Source: Chitinophagaceae bacterium
GTDB taxonomy: Bacteria > Bacteroidota > Bacteroidia > Chitinophagales > Chitinophagaceae
NCBI GenBank assembly: GCA_016715365.1
Contig: JADKAM010000002.1
Location: 186,001 to 250,000, forward strand
DNA: 64,000 nt
Direction of reading: 5' to 3'
The position numbers and the translations under genes are program-made. The notes beneath the pieces are model-generated. The model saw nothing but the letters and a program-made list of their open reading frames with translations, did no database searches and had not been told where the DNA came from. Every line of letters starts with the position of its first letter. Positions within the stretch are counted from its first letter, which is position 1. Shown here one piece after another: positions 8,860 through 17,768 of the stretch.

Positions 8860-9122
8860 GGTTTGTGGTTTGTTGTTTTTTGTTCCCGGCATTTAGTCTT
8901 TAATCAGCTTCATTGGCGTCGCACGCTTGTACTTTAAATGATTATTGGAATTTATCTAAGCGGAATGTAATGCAATAGTTTAGTGATAAACCACCCACGA
9001 AAAAGAATAGTTAAAAAGAATGAGGAAGAGTTTTGGCCGGAGAATGTAATGGCAGAAAAGTTTATATTCGTTACGACAAAGTCTATTCCGCTTTTTTAGC
9101 ACAATAAAATGATGCTTCTATC

Positions 9123-9641
9123 ATGTTTCATATTCTTTATTTATTCTCAACCTTGTTACCAGCCCCGGCAAAAGTCAACTGCACCTGTGTCCCTCTCTAC
9201 GATAGCCTCGGAAATGTAATAAGAGGTAATTATGATTTAATTTTAAAAGGCAGGGTTGAGAAAATTGACACTGTTTTTTATGTAGATGAAGGATTGGTAA
9301 AAGCAAATTATTCAACGAGAGATAGTGGAGTTTATTTTAGAGCCCTAATGGTTACATTGAACGTAAATAATTATTTCAAATGCGACAAAGCGGATGGAAA
9401 GATCAGCATAATTACCGGTATAGGAGGCGGGGATTGTGGTTACAATTTTAAAGAAGACAAAAGTTATATAGTGTACGCCCAAAAGCAACCCTATATTTTA
9501 ATTGATTCATTCAATGATGAAAATAAAACCTCCTTTAAATCGCACGATGAGATTTTATTTGAAACTAACGTATGTACCGGAACTACCGACCAGGTGACAA
9601 AAGAAGAAGCGCTTTTGAAAAGACAGTTCAATAAAAAATAG
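9123..9641 (+). CDS. Secreted NTR/TIMP-like protein
   Basis: The 172-residue protein starts with a short hydrophobic leader followed by a CTC motif at the predicted mature end, as in netrin-like (NTR/TIMP) domains where the N-terminal Cys pair forms disulfides. Other family-like features are YDLILKGRVEKID, ITGIGGGDCGYNF, YIVYAQKQ and ETNVCTGT. The leader has no basic residue, which is weak for a signal peptide. An overlapping frame from 9109 (MMLLSCFIFFIYSQ) would make a better one, so an indel near the start is possible. The biological role is unknown. Confidence 0.6.
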   Translation: MFHILYLFSTLLPAPAKVNCTCVPLYDSLGNVIRGNYDLILKGRVEKIDTVFYVDEGLVKANYSTRDSGVYFRALMVTLNVNNYFKCDKADGKISIITGIGGGDCGYNFKEDKSYIVYAQKQPYILIDSFNDENKTSFKSHDEILFETNVCTGTTDQVTKEEALLKRQFNKK

Positions 9642-9663
9642 AACAATTCCTAAAAGCTGTAAA

Positions 9664-10236
9664 ATGAAAACTCATTTATCTTATTTAATAATTCCCCTGG
9701 TAATCATTTGCTTGTTTTATAGCTGTGCCAAAACAACCGAAACTGAAGTGAAAAAACCTGCTCTTTTTATTACTTTAAAAGATGATTCTGCCAAAGCTGT
9801 TTCCGGGGCAACGGTAAGGCTGTATAAAACCAATATAGATTCCGGCCTTGTTAAAATATCCGATTCAAACGGAGTGGTTATATTTAACGACCTGGATGTT
9901 GCCAGCTACACCTGGTTAGCCGAAAAAGGATGCAGTACAAATCGGGTAAGCCAGACAACACTTAACCGCAACCTTATTCCTGATGTTGTTCTGTATGGCT
10001 ATTCGGTAATGACCCAGACAGGTGCAATAAAGATCATTAATAATTCTACAGAAGATTATAAAGTAAAAGACTCGCTGATTACCATCACACTAAAAAAAGA
10101 CAGCACTTATTTCGCATTCCGAAGGGTGTATGCTTATTTAATTCACAGCGAAAAACTGAGTACTCCCGGCGCAGGCAAAGACACATTGATTAATATCCAT
10201 TGTGGTGATACCACTATTCTTCGATTGCCCTACTGA
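9664..10236 (+). CDS. Lipoprotein with prealbumin-like fold
   Basis: The 190 residues start with a lipoprotein signal (LFYSC, Cys about residue 21). The next domain (SAKAVSGATVRLYKTNIDS ... DSNGVVIFNDLDVASYTW) has the pattern of SpaA/CarboxypepD-like beta-sandwich domains in surface proteins, where a variable segment is followed by a 'turned into structure' loop. The C-terminal half is beta-rich with no known motif. It sits 22 bases after the NTR-like gene and probably shares its transcript. Likely a surface lipoprotein; ligand unknown. Confidence 0.65.
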   Translation: MKTHLSYLIIPLVIICLFYSCAKTTETEVKKPALFITLKDDSAKAVSGATVRLYKTNIDSGLVKISDSNGVVIFNDLDVASYTWLAEKGCSTNRVSQTTLNRNLIPDVVLYGYSVMTQTGAIKIINNSTEDYKVKDSLITITLKKDSTYFAFRRVYAYLIHSEKLSTPGAGKDTLINIHCGDTTILRLPY

Positions 10237-10332
10237 TTAATGATCGTAACTAATTTAATCAAACCTGCTTAAACCTGTTATCTGAAAATCCCTGTTATTT
10301 TTCCTATATTTATTTCTCAAGTAACAGCAGCC

Positions 10333-12294
10333 ATGAAAACTTTTTTCTCCATAATTCTTTTAGGCATTATAGCTTTTAGCTGCCAGAAAGAACTCGGCTT
10401 TGAAAATGTTGCAGCAACCTTGCCAACCCTTACAACAACGCCCCTGACATCCATAACATCAACTACGGCAACAAGCGGCGGAAATATTACGGATGATGGC
10501 GGCGCAATAATAACAGCCCGTGGTGTATGCTGGAGTACATCAGCCAATCCAACCGTTGCTTTATCAACCAAAACAAGCAATGGCACCGGAAGCGGAATTT
10601 TCGCAAGTATCATTACTGGCCTTACAGCAACCACAACTTACTATGTCAGGGCCTATGCAACAAACAGCGAAGGCACAGCCTATGGTAACGAAATAAGTTT
10701 TACAACCACCAACACGTCAACAGCATTACCAACAGTAACAACACGCTACTTATCATCAATAACCAGGACAACTGCAGAAGGCGGTGGTGAAGTTGTTGCA
10801 GATGGTGGCGCAACGGTAACGGCCCGTGGCGCCTGCTGGAGTACAACTGCAAACCCAACCATTGCTTTAACAACCAAAACAACCGATGGCACAGGTACCG
10901 GTACTTTTACAAGTAATCTCACCGGTTTAACTGCGGGAACAACTTACCATGTACGTGCCTATGCAACAAACAGTGTGGGTACTTCTTATGGTGGTGATTC
11001 AGTTTTTACTACAGCTCCTCCTCCAACCATACCAACAGTCACAACCACACCTATATCTGCTATAACCAGTACTTTCGCTAACAGCGGTGGCACCGTAAGC
11101 AGCGATGGTGGTGCAGCCGTAACCGTTCGTGGTATTTGCTGGAGTACAACAGCAAACCCAACCATTGCTTTATCAACCAAAACAACAGATGGGGCCGGTA
11201 TTGGAACATTCATCACTTCCATAACAGATCTTACTGCATCAACCACCTATCATGTACGTGCTTATGCAACCAATAGCGTGGGTACTGCATATGGTAATGA
11301 TATAAATTTTCTTACGCCCCTTCCAACGCCGGATATATATGTGGGTGGATACGAAGCCGGGACAATGGTAGAATTTGTTGCAAAAACCTGGAAAAACGGA
11401 GTGCCAACTACATTAAGCGATGGCACCAGCGACGCAACGGTAAATGCTGTTTTTGCAACGGGTACCGACTTTTATGCAGCCGGCTCAATCCAAAACCATA
11501 CCAGTGGAAGCCCTGAACCAAAGCTTTGGAAAAACGGGGTTGTTACTGCATTACCAGGTTTATGTGGTGGTGCCGCTTCATCAGTATTTGTTGCCGGTAC
11601 AGATGTTCATATATCCGGCTTCACTGCTACTTCCAATCCCGGATGTGCAGCTATTTCCCCGAAGGCCGTAACCTGGAAAAATAATGTACTTACTGAATTG
11701 ACTGATGGCACAAGCCCTGCGCAGACATCCTCAGTATTTGTTTCGGGCACAGATACATATATTGCCGGCATTGAACTTTTACCGGGTAACGGAACCATGA
11801 TTGCCAAGGTATGGAAAAACGGTGTTGCTACTGCATTAACGGATGGCTCAATTAATGCGTATGCACATGCTGTGTTCGTTTCCGGTACAGATGTTTATGT
11901 AGCAGGAGAGGAGAATGTTATTGGTGGTGTTGCATATGCAGCCAAGATCTGGAAAAATGGCGTAGGTACTTCCTTAAATAACGGTATACATGATACCTTT
12001 CTTAATTCTATTTATGTTTCGGGCACAGATGTATATGCAGTGGGGTATGAAGAAACTGATATTCCTCTAAAATCTGTTGCCAAGATCTGGAAAAACGGGG
12101 TTCCAACTGCGCTAACTAATGGGGCAAACGACGCAAGAGCTTACTCAGTTTTTGTGTTTGGAACAGATGTATACGTTGCAGGTTACGAAAACAATGGTAC
12201 AAAAGATATTGCCAAAATATGGAAAAACGGAGTTGCTTCTTCTTTAACCAATGGTACTCAAAATGCAGCGGCTTATTCAGTTTTTGTAAAATAA
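10333..12294 (+). CDS. Lipoprotein with three FN3-like domains and seven WKNG propeller-type repeats
   Basis: The 653-residue product has a lipoprotein signal (IIAFSC). Three roughly 95-residue FN3-like repeats follow (about 30-335), each with RGVCWSTSANPT-type and TTYYVRAYATNS-type motifs. The rest holds seven repeats of about 45 residues, each built on KIWKNGVATALTDGT and SVFVSGTDVYVAGY, consistent with a seven-bladed beta-propeller. The WKNG region is paralogous to the whole mature part of the protein at 20781-21827. Probably surface-exposed; its ligand is unknown. Confidence 0.8.
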   Translation: MKTFFSIILLGIIAFSCQKELGFENVAATLPTLTTTPLTSITSTTATSGGNITDDGGAIITARGVCWSTSANPTVALSTKTSNGTGSGIFASIITGLTATTTYYVRAYATNSEGTAYGNEISFTTTNTSTALPTVTTRYLSSITRTTAEGGGEVVADGGATVTARGACWSTTANPTIALTTKTTDGTGTGTFTSNLTGLTAGTTYHVRAYATNSVGTSYGGDSVFTTAPPPTIPTVTTTPISAITSTFANSGGTVSSDGGAAVTVRGICWSTTANPTIALSTKTTDGAGIGTFITSITDLTASTTYHVRAYATNSVGTAYGNDINFLTPLPTPDIYVGGYEAGTMVEFVAKTWKNGVPTTLSDGTSDATVNAVFATGTDFYAAGSIQNHTSGSPEPKLWKNGVVTALPGLCGGAASSVFVAGTDVHISGFTATSNPGCAAISPKAVTWKNNVLTELTDGTSPAQTSSVFVSGTDTYIAGIELLPGNGTMIAKVWKNGVATALTDGSINAYAHAVFVSGTDVYVAGEENVIGGVAYAAKIWKNGVGTSLNNGIHDTFLNSIYVSGTDVYAVGYEETDIPLKSVAKIWKNGVPTALTNGANDARAYSVFVFGTDVYVAGYENNGTKDIAKIWKNGVASSLTNGTQNAAAYSVFVK

Positions 12295-12346
12295 TTTTCA
12301 CAAAAGAGCTTTCAAAAGGTTTGTATCACCATGAACCTTTTTTTCA

Positions 12347-12946
12347 TCACTTCACCGCTCCCTGCCTTTCAATAATAAAATGCATAATACTCTCCAGTTC
12401 AACCCCTGCCATCTGCATCGCTTCAATAATTTCATCTCTATTCACATTGGCAGCAAAAGCTTTTTCCTTAAAACGTTTTTTTATGCCTTTCAGTTCCATG
12501 CCGGTATATCCTTCAGGCCGCATTAAACTATAGGCATGGGTAAGTCCACTCAGTTCATCAAAAGCATACAGCATTTTATCCATCCTGGTTTCGGGCATCA
12601 CACCAAAATGATTAGGCCCATGGCTGGCAATCGCCCTGATAATTTCCGGATCAATATTGCGGGCTTCCAGTTCTTCAATAATTTTTTTGCAATGTAGCTC
12701 CGGCCACTGGTCCCAGTCGGCATCATGTAAAAGGCCGGCCATTTCCCAGCGCCATTGGTCTGCTTCATTCAATCCTTCTTTCTCGGCGGCCCAGCATTTC
12801 ATTAAATGCGCCACCTGCTTCATGTGCAGTTGAAGTCTTTCGTTTTTTACCCAATCAGTAAATAACCGGTAAGCTTCATCACGGCTTAATACATTGCCTG
12901 CATGGGCAGGGTTTCCAAAAGAAGAACGGTTTAATAATAATGACAT
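12347..12946 (-). CDS. HD-domain hydrolase
   Basis: The product has about 199 residues from the ATG at 12946; an in-frame extension to 13000 is possible. The HD metal-binding pattern is visible: the first His in HMKQVAHLMK, the HD pair in AGLLHDADWDQW, and a later His in IRAIASHGPNH. HD proteins of this size are metal-dependent phosphohydrolases, often acting on nucleotides, but the substrate is not evident. It is divergent from the rsmF-like gene with a 74-base gap. Confidence 0.8.
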   Translation of the reverse strand: MSLLLNRSSFGNPAHAGNVLSRDEAYRLFTDWVKNERLQLHMKQVAHLMKCWAAEKEGLNEADQWRWEMAGLLHDADWDQWPELHCKKIIEELEARNIDPEIIRAIASHGPNHFGVMPETRMDKMLYAFDELSGLTHAYSLMRPEGYTGMELKGIKKRFKEKAFAANVNRDEIIEAMQMAGVELESIMHFIIERQGAVK

Positions 12947-13020
12947 AGAGAGTTGATTGAATAAGTACAGGCGAAAATAAAAATTATCAGCTAACTTCAA
13001 CCAGTTTTAAAAATAATTAC

Positions 13021-14436
13021 TTGAGCAGTCTTCCGGCAGCATTAATACAATCCTTACAAAATTTAAAAGGCTTTGATGAAGAAGCTTTTAAAGCAGTGCA
13101 TCAATCGGGCGGGCAGATAACTTCTGTAAGGTTGAACCCTGGAAAATTAAAAATTGAAAATTCCCAACAGGGTCCTGCGGAAAAATTAAAAATTGAAGGA
13201 GCAGTTCCCTGGTCTTCAAACGGCTATTATTTACAGGAACGCCCTTCCTTCACACTCGATCCGCTCTTTCATGCCGGTGCCTATTATGTACAGGAAGCCA
13301 GTTCCATGTTTTTAGAAGAGGCATTAAAACAAACTGTTGATCTTACTAAACCTGTAAAAATATTAGATCTCTGTGCTGCTCCCGGTGGAAAATCTACTTT
13401 AATACAATCTTTAATTTCAGCAGATAGTTTACTGGTAAGTAATGAAGTGATCAAGACCAGGGTAAATATCCTGGCAGAAAATATTACCAAGTGGGGAGCA
13501 GCCAATGTGATTGTTACCAATAACGACCCAAAGGATTTTCAGCGCCTCCAAAACTATTTTGATGTGATTGTGGTAGATGCACCCTGCAGCGGTAGTGGCT
13601 TGTTTCGTAAAGATCCTAATGCCATTAATGAGTGGAGCGAAAATAATGTATCCCTTTGTGCCCATCGCCAGCAAAGAATCATAGCAGATATTATACTTTC
13701 TCTTAAAGACGGAGGCGTTTTAATTTACTCAACCTGTTCTTATTCAAAAGCAGAAGATGAAGAGATTGCAGATTGGCTTACCGGGGAGTTGAAAGTTGAA
13801 AGTGTACAGTTGAAAGTTGAAGAAAGCTGGGGTATTGTTGAAACGATTTCAGATAAAAGCGGTTCATTTGGTTATCGTTTTTATCCTGATAAAGTTAAGG
13901 GCGAAGGTTTTTTTATGGCAGCTTTTAAAAAGCCTGAAAGTTTGGTAGCAATTACAGAAGGCAAAAGTCATCCTTCGGCTACGCTCAGAAAAAAAGTAAA
14001 AAATAAACAGGTATTTACTGTAAATGAGATTGAAGCTGTAAAACCTTTTTTGGTTAATGCAGACAGTTATTTCTTTATAAAACAACATGAAGCGGTAATT
14101 GCTATGCCCCTGTATCTTGAAAATGACCTCACCATTATTCAATCTGCTTTATACATAAAAAAAGCCGGTGTACGGTTGGGCACAATCATCCGCAACGAAC
14201 TGATTCCTGCCCACGACCTGGCTGTAAGTAATATTATTGATCCTTCTATCCCAAAACTGGATGTGGATACCGAAACAGCTTTACAATACCTGCGTAAAGT
14301 TGATATCACTATTGAATCTGTTATTAAAGGCTGGGTATTAATTACGCATCAGGACTTACCTATTGGCTGGATAAAAATACTGGCAAACCGTGCCAATAAT
14401 TATTACCCCGCAGCGTGGCGCATTCTTAACAAATGA
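13021..14436 (+). CDS. rRNA (cytosine-C5) methyltransferase, RsmF/NOL1-NOP2-Sun family
   Basis: At 471 residues this matches RsmF-type enzymes: an N-terminal NSUN catalytic domain and a C-terminal PUA-like RNA-binding region. The SAM loop is ILDLCAAPGGKSTLIQSL. The two catalytic cysteines lie in VVDAPCSGSGLFRKDP and LIYSTCSYSKAEDEE. A TTG start is used; no ATG lies at a suitable place. Three short stretches look like intergenic repeat sequence read in frame: AAAATTAAAAATTGAA twice (residues about 41-60), GTTGAAAGTTGAA twice (about 256-267), and CCTTCGGCTACGCTCAG (about 319-324). Confidence 0.88.
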   Translation: MSSLPAALIQSLQNLKGFDEEAFKAVHQSGGQITSVRLNPGKLKIENSQQGPAEKLKIEGAVPWSSNGYYLQERPSFTLDPLFHAGAYYVQEASSMFLEEALKQTVDLTKPVKILDLCAAPGGKSTLIQSLISADSLLVSNEVIKTRVNILAENITKWGAANVIVTNNDPKDFQRLQNYFDVIVVDAPCSGSGLFRKDPNAINEWSENNVSLCAHRQQRIIADIILSLKDGGVLIYSTCSYSKAEDEEIADWLTGELKVESVQLKVEESWGIVETISDKSGSFGYRFYPDKVKGEGFFMAAFKKPESLVAITEGKSHPSATLRKKVKNKQVFTVNEIEAVKPFLVNADSYFFIKQHEAVIAMPLYLENDLTIIQSALYIKKAGVRLGTIIRNELIPAHDLAVSNIIDPSIPKLDVDTETALQYLRKVDITIESVIKGWVLITHQDLPIGWIKILANRANNYYPAAWRILNK

Positions 14437-14490
14437 AAGGCTCATTCAACCGTTAAAATTCCGTTTCTTTGCACAGAAAATTATCCAATT

Positions 14491-15537
14491 ATGAAAAAAT
14501 TATTCTTCCTGTTTTTAATAATGCCCTTTTTTGCAGCAGCGCAGAATAAACTGCTGGTTGAAGGCGTATCTCCTGGTCTCTACCTTACACACAAAGTTGC
14601 ACCCAAGGAAAATTATTACAGCATTGGAAGGATCTATAATGTAAGTCCCAAAGACATTGCCCCGTTTAATAAACTGCAACTGGAAAAAGGATTAAGCCTG
14701 GACCAGACCATTAAAATACCCTTAAACAGTTCCAATTTTTTCCAAAGCGGCAATGCAGCAGGCGATGAAACATTTGTGCCGGTTTATTATAAAATAAAAG
14801 ATAAAGAAGGATTGTACAGGGTTGCTAAAAATCACAATGACCTGCCCCTGCAAACACTGAAGCAATGGAATAATATTACCGGTGATGCAGTTAAGAACGG
14901 TGTGCAACTGGTGGTGGGTTATTTAAAAGTGAAAAAAGAACAGTCGGGCCTGGCAAAAAATGGTATAGGCAGTTCTATAAGTGCAACAGCAATTACGGTA
15001 AAAGAGAAAACAATTGATCCTGTACCAGAAACCCTTGAGGTTCCTGTGAATATAAATGGGGCAGAAAAAAGAAAGCCAAAAGAAACTGTAAAAGAGAAAA
15101 CAACCAAAGAGCCAGAAGCAAAAACGGTGGTTGTAGCTGAAAAACCAATTACGAAGCCTGAAAAAATAACCCCGCCTGCTGAATCTAAAAAAACAACACG
15201 TGAAAAAAATACTGATGATGCAAACTTTAGAGCTTTGTACGAATCACAGGTAAAAAATGCAGCGGTTACAGAAACAACCGGAGATGCAGGAGTTTTTAAA
15301 AGTACAAGTGGCTGGAGCGATAAAAAATATTATTGCCTGTACAACAGCGCTTCACCGGGAACCATCATTAAAATAACCAACCCAGCCAACGGAAATGTAG
15401 TTTATGCAAAAGTGCTGGATGCAATACCAGATATTAAAAAGAATGAAGGGTTGTTATTGGTTATAAGTAATGCTGCTTCAGATGCATTGGGTGCGGCAGA
15501 AGGAATTCTCAACTGCTCAATAAAATATTCAAAATAA
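14491..15537 (+). CDS. Secreted LysM protein with RlpA-like C-terminus
   Basis: The 348 residues begin with a signal peptide ending near FFAAAQ. Two LysM-like modules follow: one about residues 28-78 (KENYYSIGRIYNVSPKDIA) and one about 95-145 (YRVAKNHNDLPLQTLKQWN). A long Lys/Thr/Glu/Pro-rich linker leads to a C-terminal domain with GTIIKITNPANGNVVYAKVL and LLVISNAASDALGA, resembling the double-psi barrel of RlpA proteins. It is probably a periplasmic peptidoglycan-binding protein; enzymatic activity is uncertain. Confidence 0.75.
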   Translation: MKKLFFLFLIMPFFAAAQNKLLVEGVSPGLYLTHKVAPKENYYSIGRIYNVSPKDIAPFNKLQLEKGLSLDQTIKIPLNSSNFFQSGNAAGDETFVPVYYKIKDKEGLYRVAKNHNDLPLQTLKQWNNITGDAVKNGVQLVVGYLKVKKEQSGLAKNGIGSSISATAITVKEKTIDPVPETLEVPVNINGAEKRKPKETVKEKTTKEPEAKTVVVAEKPITKPEKITPPAESKKTTREKNTDDANFRALYESQVKNAAVTETTGDAGVFKSTSGWSDKKYYCLYNSASPGTIIKITNPANGNVVYAKVLDAIPDIKKNEGLLLVISNAASDALGAAEGILNCSIKYSK

Positions 15538-15551
15538 AATACAGCAGGTTG

Positions 15552-16571
15552 CTAAAAGTGGTAACCTCTTAAAAAAGCGGCCGTATCCATTTTCTTTTTT
15601 CCTTCTAATTGCAGTTCCAGAACAGCAATATATCCATCAGTACATGCAAACTGTAAATAGGTTTTATTGTCTGTTTTAAAACTACCTGGTTGTTCAGCTG
15701 GTTGCTCAGGTATTTTTTCAGCTTTATAAATCTTTAATTTCTTCCCTTGCAAAAAAGTGAAAGCTGCCGGGTAAGGAGCAAGTCCACGGATGAGATTATA
15801 CACTTCCTCAACCGGTTTGTTCCAGTCAATGGTGCAGGTTTCGGTAAAAATTTTGGGAGCATGCTTAAGGAGTCGGGAGTCGGGAGTCGTGAGTCGTGAG
15901 TCGTGAATGGTGAGTGGTGGGCCGGCGACAGCAGTCTCCTTGCTCACGTCTGACGACTCACTACTCAAGTCAGAACTTTGAGGTATTTCATGTAAAGTTC
16001 CTGCTGCTAATCCCTTAACTGTTTTTACCAAAAGCTGAGCGCCAATCTCTTTCATCTTATCATGTACATCGCCGGCATTATCGGTTTCATGTATTGCAAA
16101 ACTTTCCTGCAATAAAATATCGCCGGTATCAATTTCATGTTTCAGTTTAAACGTAGTAACACCGGTTTCTTTTTCGCCATTGATAACAGCCCAGTTAATG
16201 GGCGCTGCGCCACGGTATTGCGGCAGCAGGCTTCCATGCAGGTTTACCGATCCCATGGACGGCATATTCCAAACGACTTCTGGTAACATTCTAAATGCAA
16301 CAACAATTTGCAGATCGGCATTCAACGATTTTAGTTCTTGTAAAAATTCGGGGTTCTTTAATTTTTCTGGTTGCAGCACATGCAGGTTATTTGCTACCGC
16401 ATATTTTTTTATTGCACTCTGTTGAATTTCCATTCCCCGGCCGGCAGGTTTATCAGGTGCAGTTATTACACCCACAATATTACAACCGGCTTTTACCAAT
16501 GCATCCAGCGATGCAACAGCAAATTCGGGTGTGCCCATGAAAACTATTCTCAGCTTTTTAAAATCTTCCAT
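15552..16571 (-). CDS. fmt: Methionyl-tRNA formyltransferase, with in-frame repeat insertion
   Basis: It formylates initiator Met-tRNA using 10-formyl-THF. The ATG at 16571 starts close to the canonical N-terminus RIVFMGTPEFAV. The formyl-THF site reads LHGSLLPQYRGAAPINWAVI, followed by TGVTTFKLKHEIDTGDIL. The C-terminal tRNA-binding domain includes IDWNKPVEEVYNLIRGLAPY. The protein is 339 residues because about 37 residues (199-235) interrupt the normally short linker between the two domains. The insertion is encoded by a 7-bp tandem/foldback repeat (15867-15977). The catalytic core is intact, so the enzyme is probably functional. Confidence 0.93.
   Translation of the reverse strand: MEDFKKLRIVFMGTPEFAVASLDALVKAGCNIVGVITAPDKPAGRGMEIQQSAIKKYAVANNLHVLQPEKLKNPEFLQELKSLNADLQIVVAFRMLPEVVWNMPSMGSVNLHGSLLPQYRGAAPINWAVINGEKETGVTTFKLKHEIDTGDILLQESFAIHETDNAGDVHDKMKEIGAQLLVKTVKGLAAGTLHEIPQSSDLSSESSDVSKETAVAGPPLTIHDSRLTTPDSRLLKHAPKIFTETCTIDWNKPVEEVYNLIRGLAPYPAAFTFLQGKKLKIYKAEKIPEQPAEQPGSFKTDNKTYLQFACTDGYIAVLELQLEGKKKMDTAAFLRGYHF
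15867..15977. repeat. 7-bp tandem repeat foldback element inside fmt
   Basis: Seven consecutive 7-bp units of GAGTCGG/GAGTCGT/GAATGGT/GAGTGGT type occupy 15870-15918. After a 30-base spacer, inverted units (ACGACTC, ACTACTC) follow at about 15953-15967. The 111 bp keep the fmt frame and encode 37 residues rich in Ser, Asp and Thr. Confidence 0.85.
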
Positions 16572-16646
16572 CTGCAAAATAAAATGTAAGCCCCTTTAAT
16601 AATAAGGGGTTTTTACAAATGCGAAGTTAATAAAGTATCTGCTAGT

Positions 16647-17765
16647 TCAATTATTGGGATTGGGTGTGGTAAACGTACTGACCATACCATCAGGCGAAAG
16701 CTTTCTTATGCAATTATTCCATTTATCTGCAATAAATAAATTTCCCCGGCTGTCGTAAGCCAATCCCTTGGGAAAAGTAAACCAGGCAGTTAATGCTTTG
16801 CCGTCTTTAAGCCCTTCCTGTGCCCGGCCGCCTATATTTTGTCCGCAGGGATCAATGGTATTGTTGCCTGCCAGTGTAGTTACTTTACCATTAGCTATTT
16901 TGGTTATTCTGTGGCTCCTTTCATCGGCATAAATTATTTCTGCTTTTTTATTTACCATAATTGTTTCAGGTGCAAATAATTCGGCTATACTGGTATCGCC
17001 TGTTGTATAAACGGGGCACCATTCCCGTTTGTATGGTTTGCCGGCAACATGACTAAAAGTTCCTGTTGCAGTATTTATTTTTTCAACTGACCTGGCTGTT
17101 CCGCCGGTAGTGTAAACAATGTTGCCTGCTTCATCACAGGCCATTCCTGAAACACCATTAGGTACAATGAATTTTCCTTCACTGTTTTTTAGCGTGCTTA
17201 CTGTTCCATCGGCAGAGATTTTACGTATAATTCTGAAAGTCCTGATGTATTTTAATTTTTTATCCTTCAAATAATAATTGTCGGTTACATAGTTGTTGCC
17301 AATTTCTGCAGCAATTTTATCATAGCTGTCTGTTACATAAATATTATCATGCTTATCTATAGCCATGTGGTCAATTTGGGTAAAAATTGCTGTGGAAACA
17401 GGGCCGTCAATGATCCTGTATTTACCTATTACCCCTGAATAAATTGTTGAAATAACTTTGTTATCGTTTGTTACAGTAATCTTATAAATGTTACTGCCAT
17501 CACTGGCAAACAGGTTGTTTTTTGAATCAATAATAAGATTGTTGAAAGCTTTGTCAATGTTACCACCACCATCCAGTTTTCGCAGGTCTGTAACTTTTCC
17601 GTCAGGGCTTATTTTACCTATTCCATATTTCAACATTACAAATAAGTTATCCCTGCTGTCTGCAACAAGTTGTGTTGGGTCGTTTAATTTTACCTGCTCA
17701 TTGCCGGGTTGTGCATATAAGCTTCCTGTAAGGAAAATTGCGAAAATGAGTAAGCATTTTTTCAT
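16647..17765 (-). CDS. Secreted NHL-repeat beta-propeller protein
   Basis: The 372 residues begin with a signal peptide ending near GSLYAQ. The rest is made of NHL-type repeats with patterns such as ADSRDNLFVML.YGIGKISPD, IDKHDNIYVTDS and YDSRGNLFIADKWNNCIRKL. Length and repeat number suggest a six-bladed propeller. Such proteins bind ligands or other proteins on the cell surface; none is indicated here. It lies 3 bases after the S74 adhesin gene, so the two are almost certainly co-transcribed. Confidence 0.8.
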   Translation of the reverse strand: MKKCLLIFAIFLTGSLYAQPGNEQVKLNDPTQLVADSRDNLFVMLKYGIGKISPDGKVTDLRKLDGGGNIDKAFNNLIIDSKNNLFASDGSNIYKITVTNDNKVISTIYSGVIGKYRIIDGPVSTAIFTQIDHMAIDKHDNIYVTDSYDKIAAEIGNNYVTDNYYLKDKKLKYIRTFRIIRKISADGTVSTLKNSEGKFIVPNGVSGMACDEAGNIVYTTGGTARSVEKINTATGTFSHVAGKPYKREWCPVYTTGDTSIAELFAPETIMVNKKAEIIYADERSHRITKIANGKVTTLAGNNTIDPCGQNIGGRAQEGLKDGKALTAWFTFPKGLAYDSRGNLFIADKWNNCIRKLSPDGMVSTFTTPNPNN

Positions 17766-17768
17766 GTT

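Noticed and set aside
8860..9122. Possible gene in the gap after pntB
   Set aside because: Short frames without codon bias or domain; separated AAGCGGAAT/ATTCCGCTT arms are too far apart to call a structure.
15870..15918. Tandem units that could suggest a CRISPR-like array
   Set aside because: Units are 7 bp, contiguous and without spacers, lie inside fmt and keep its frame.
16592..16616. CCCCTT/AAGGGG hairpin with a T-run on the plus strand
   Set aside because: No plus-strand gene ends nearby, and on the minus strand the T-run after the stem is weak, so a terminator call is not supported.
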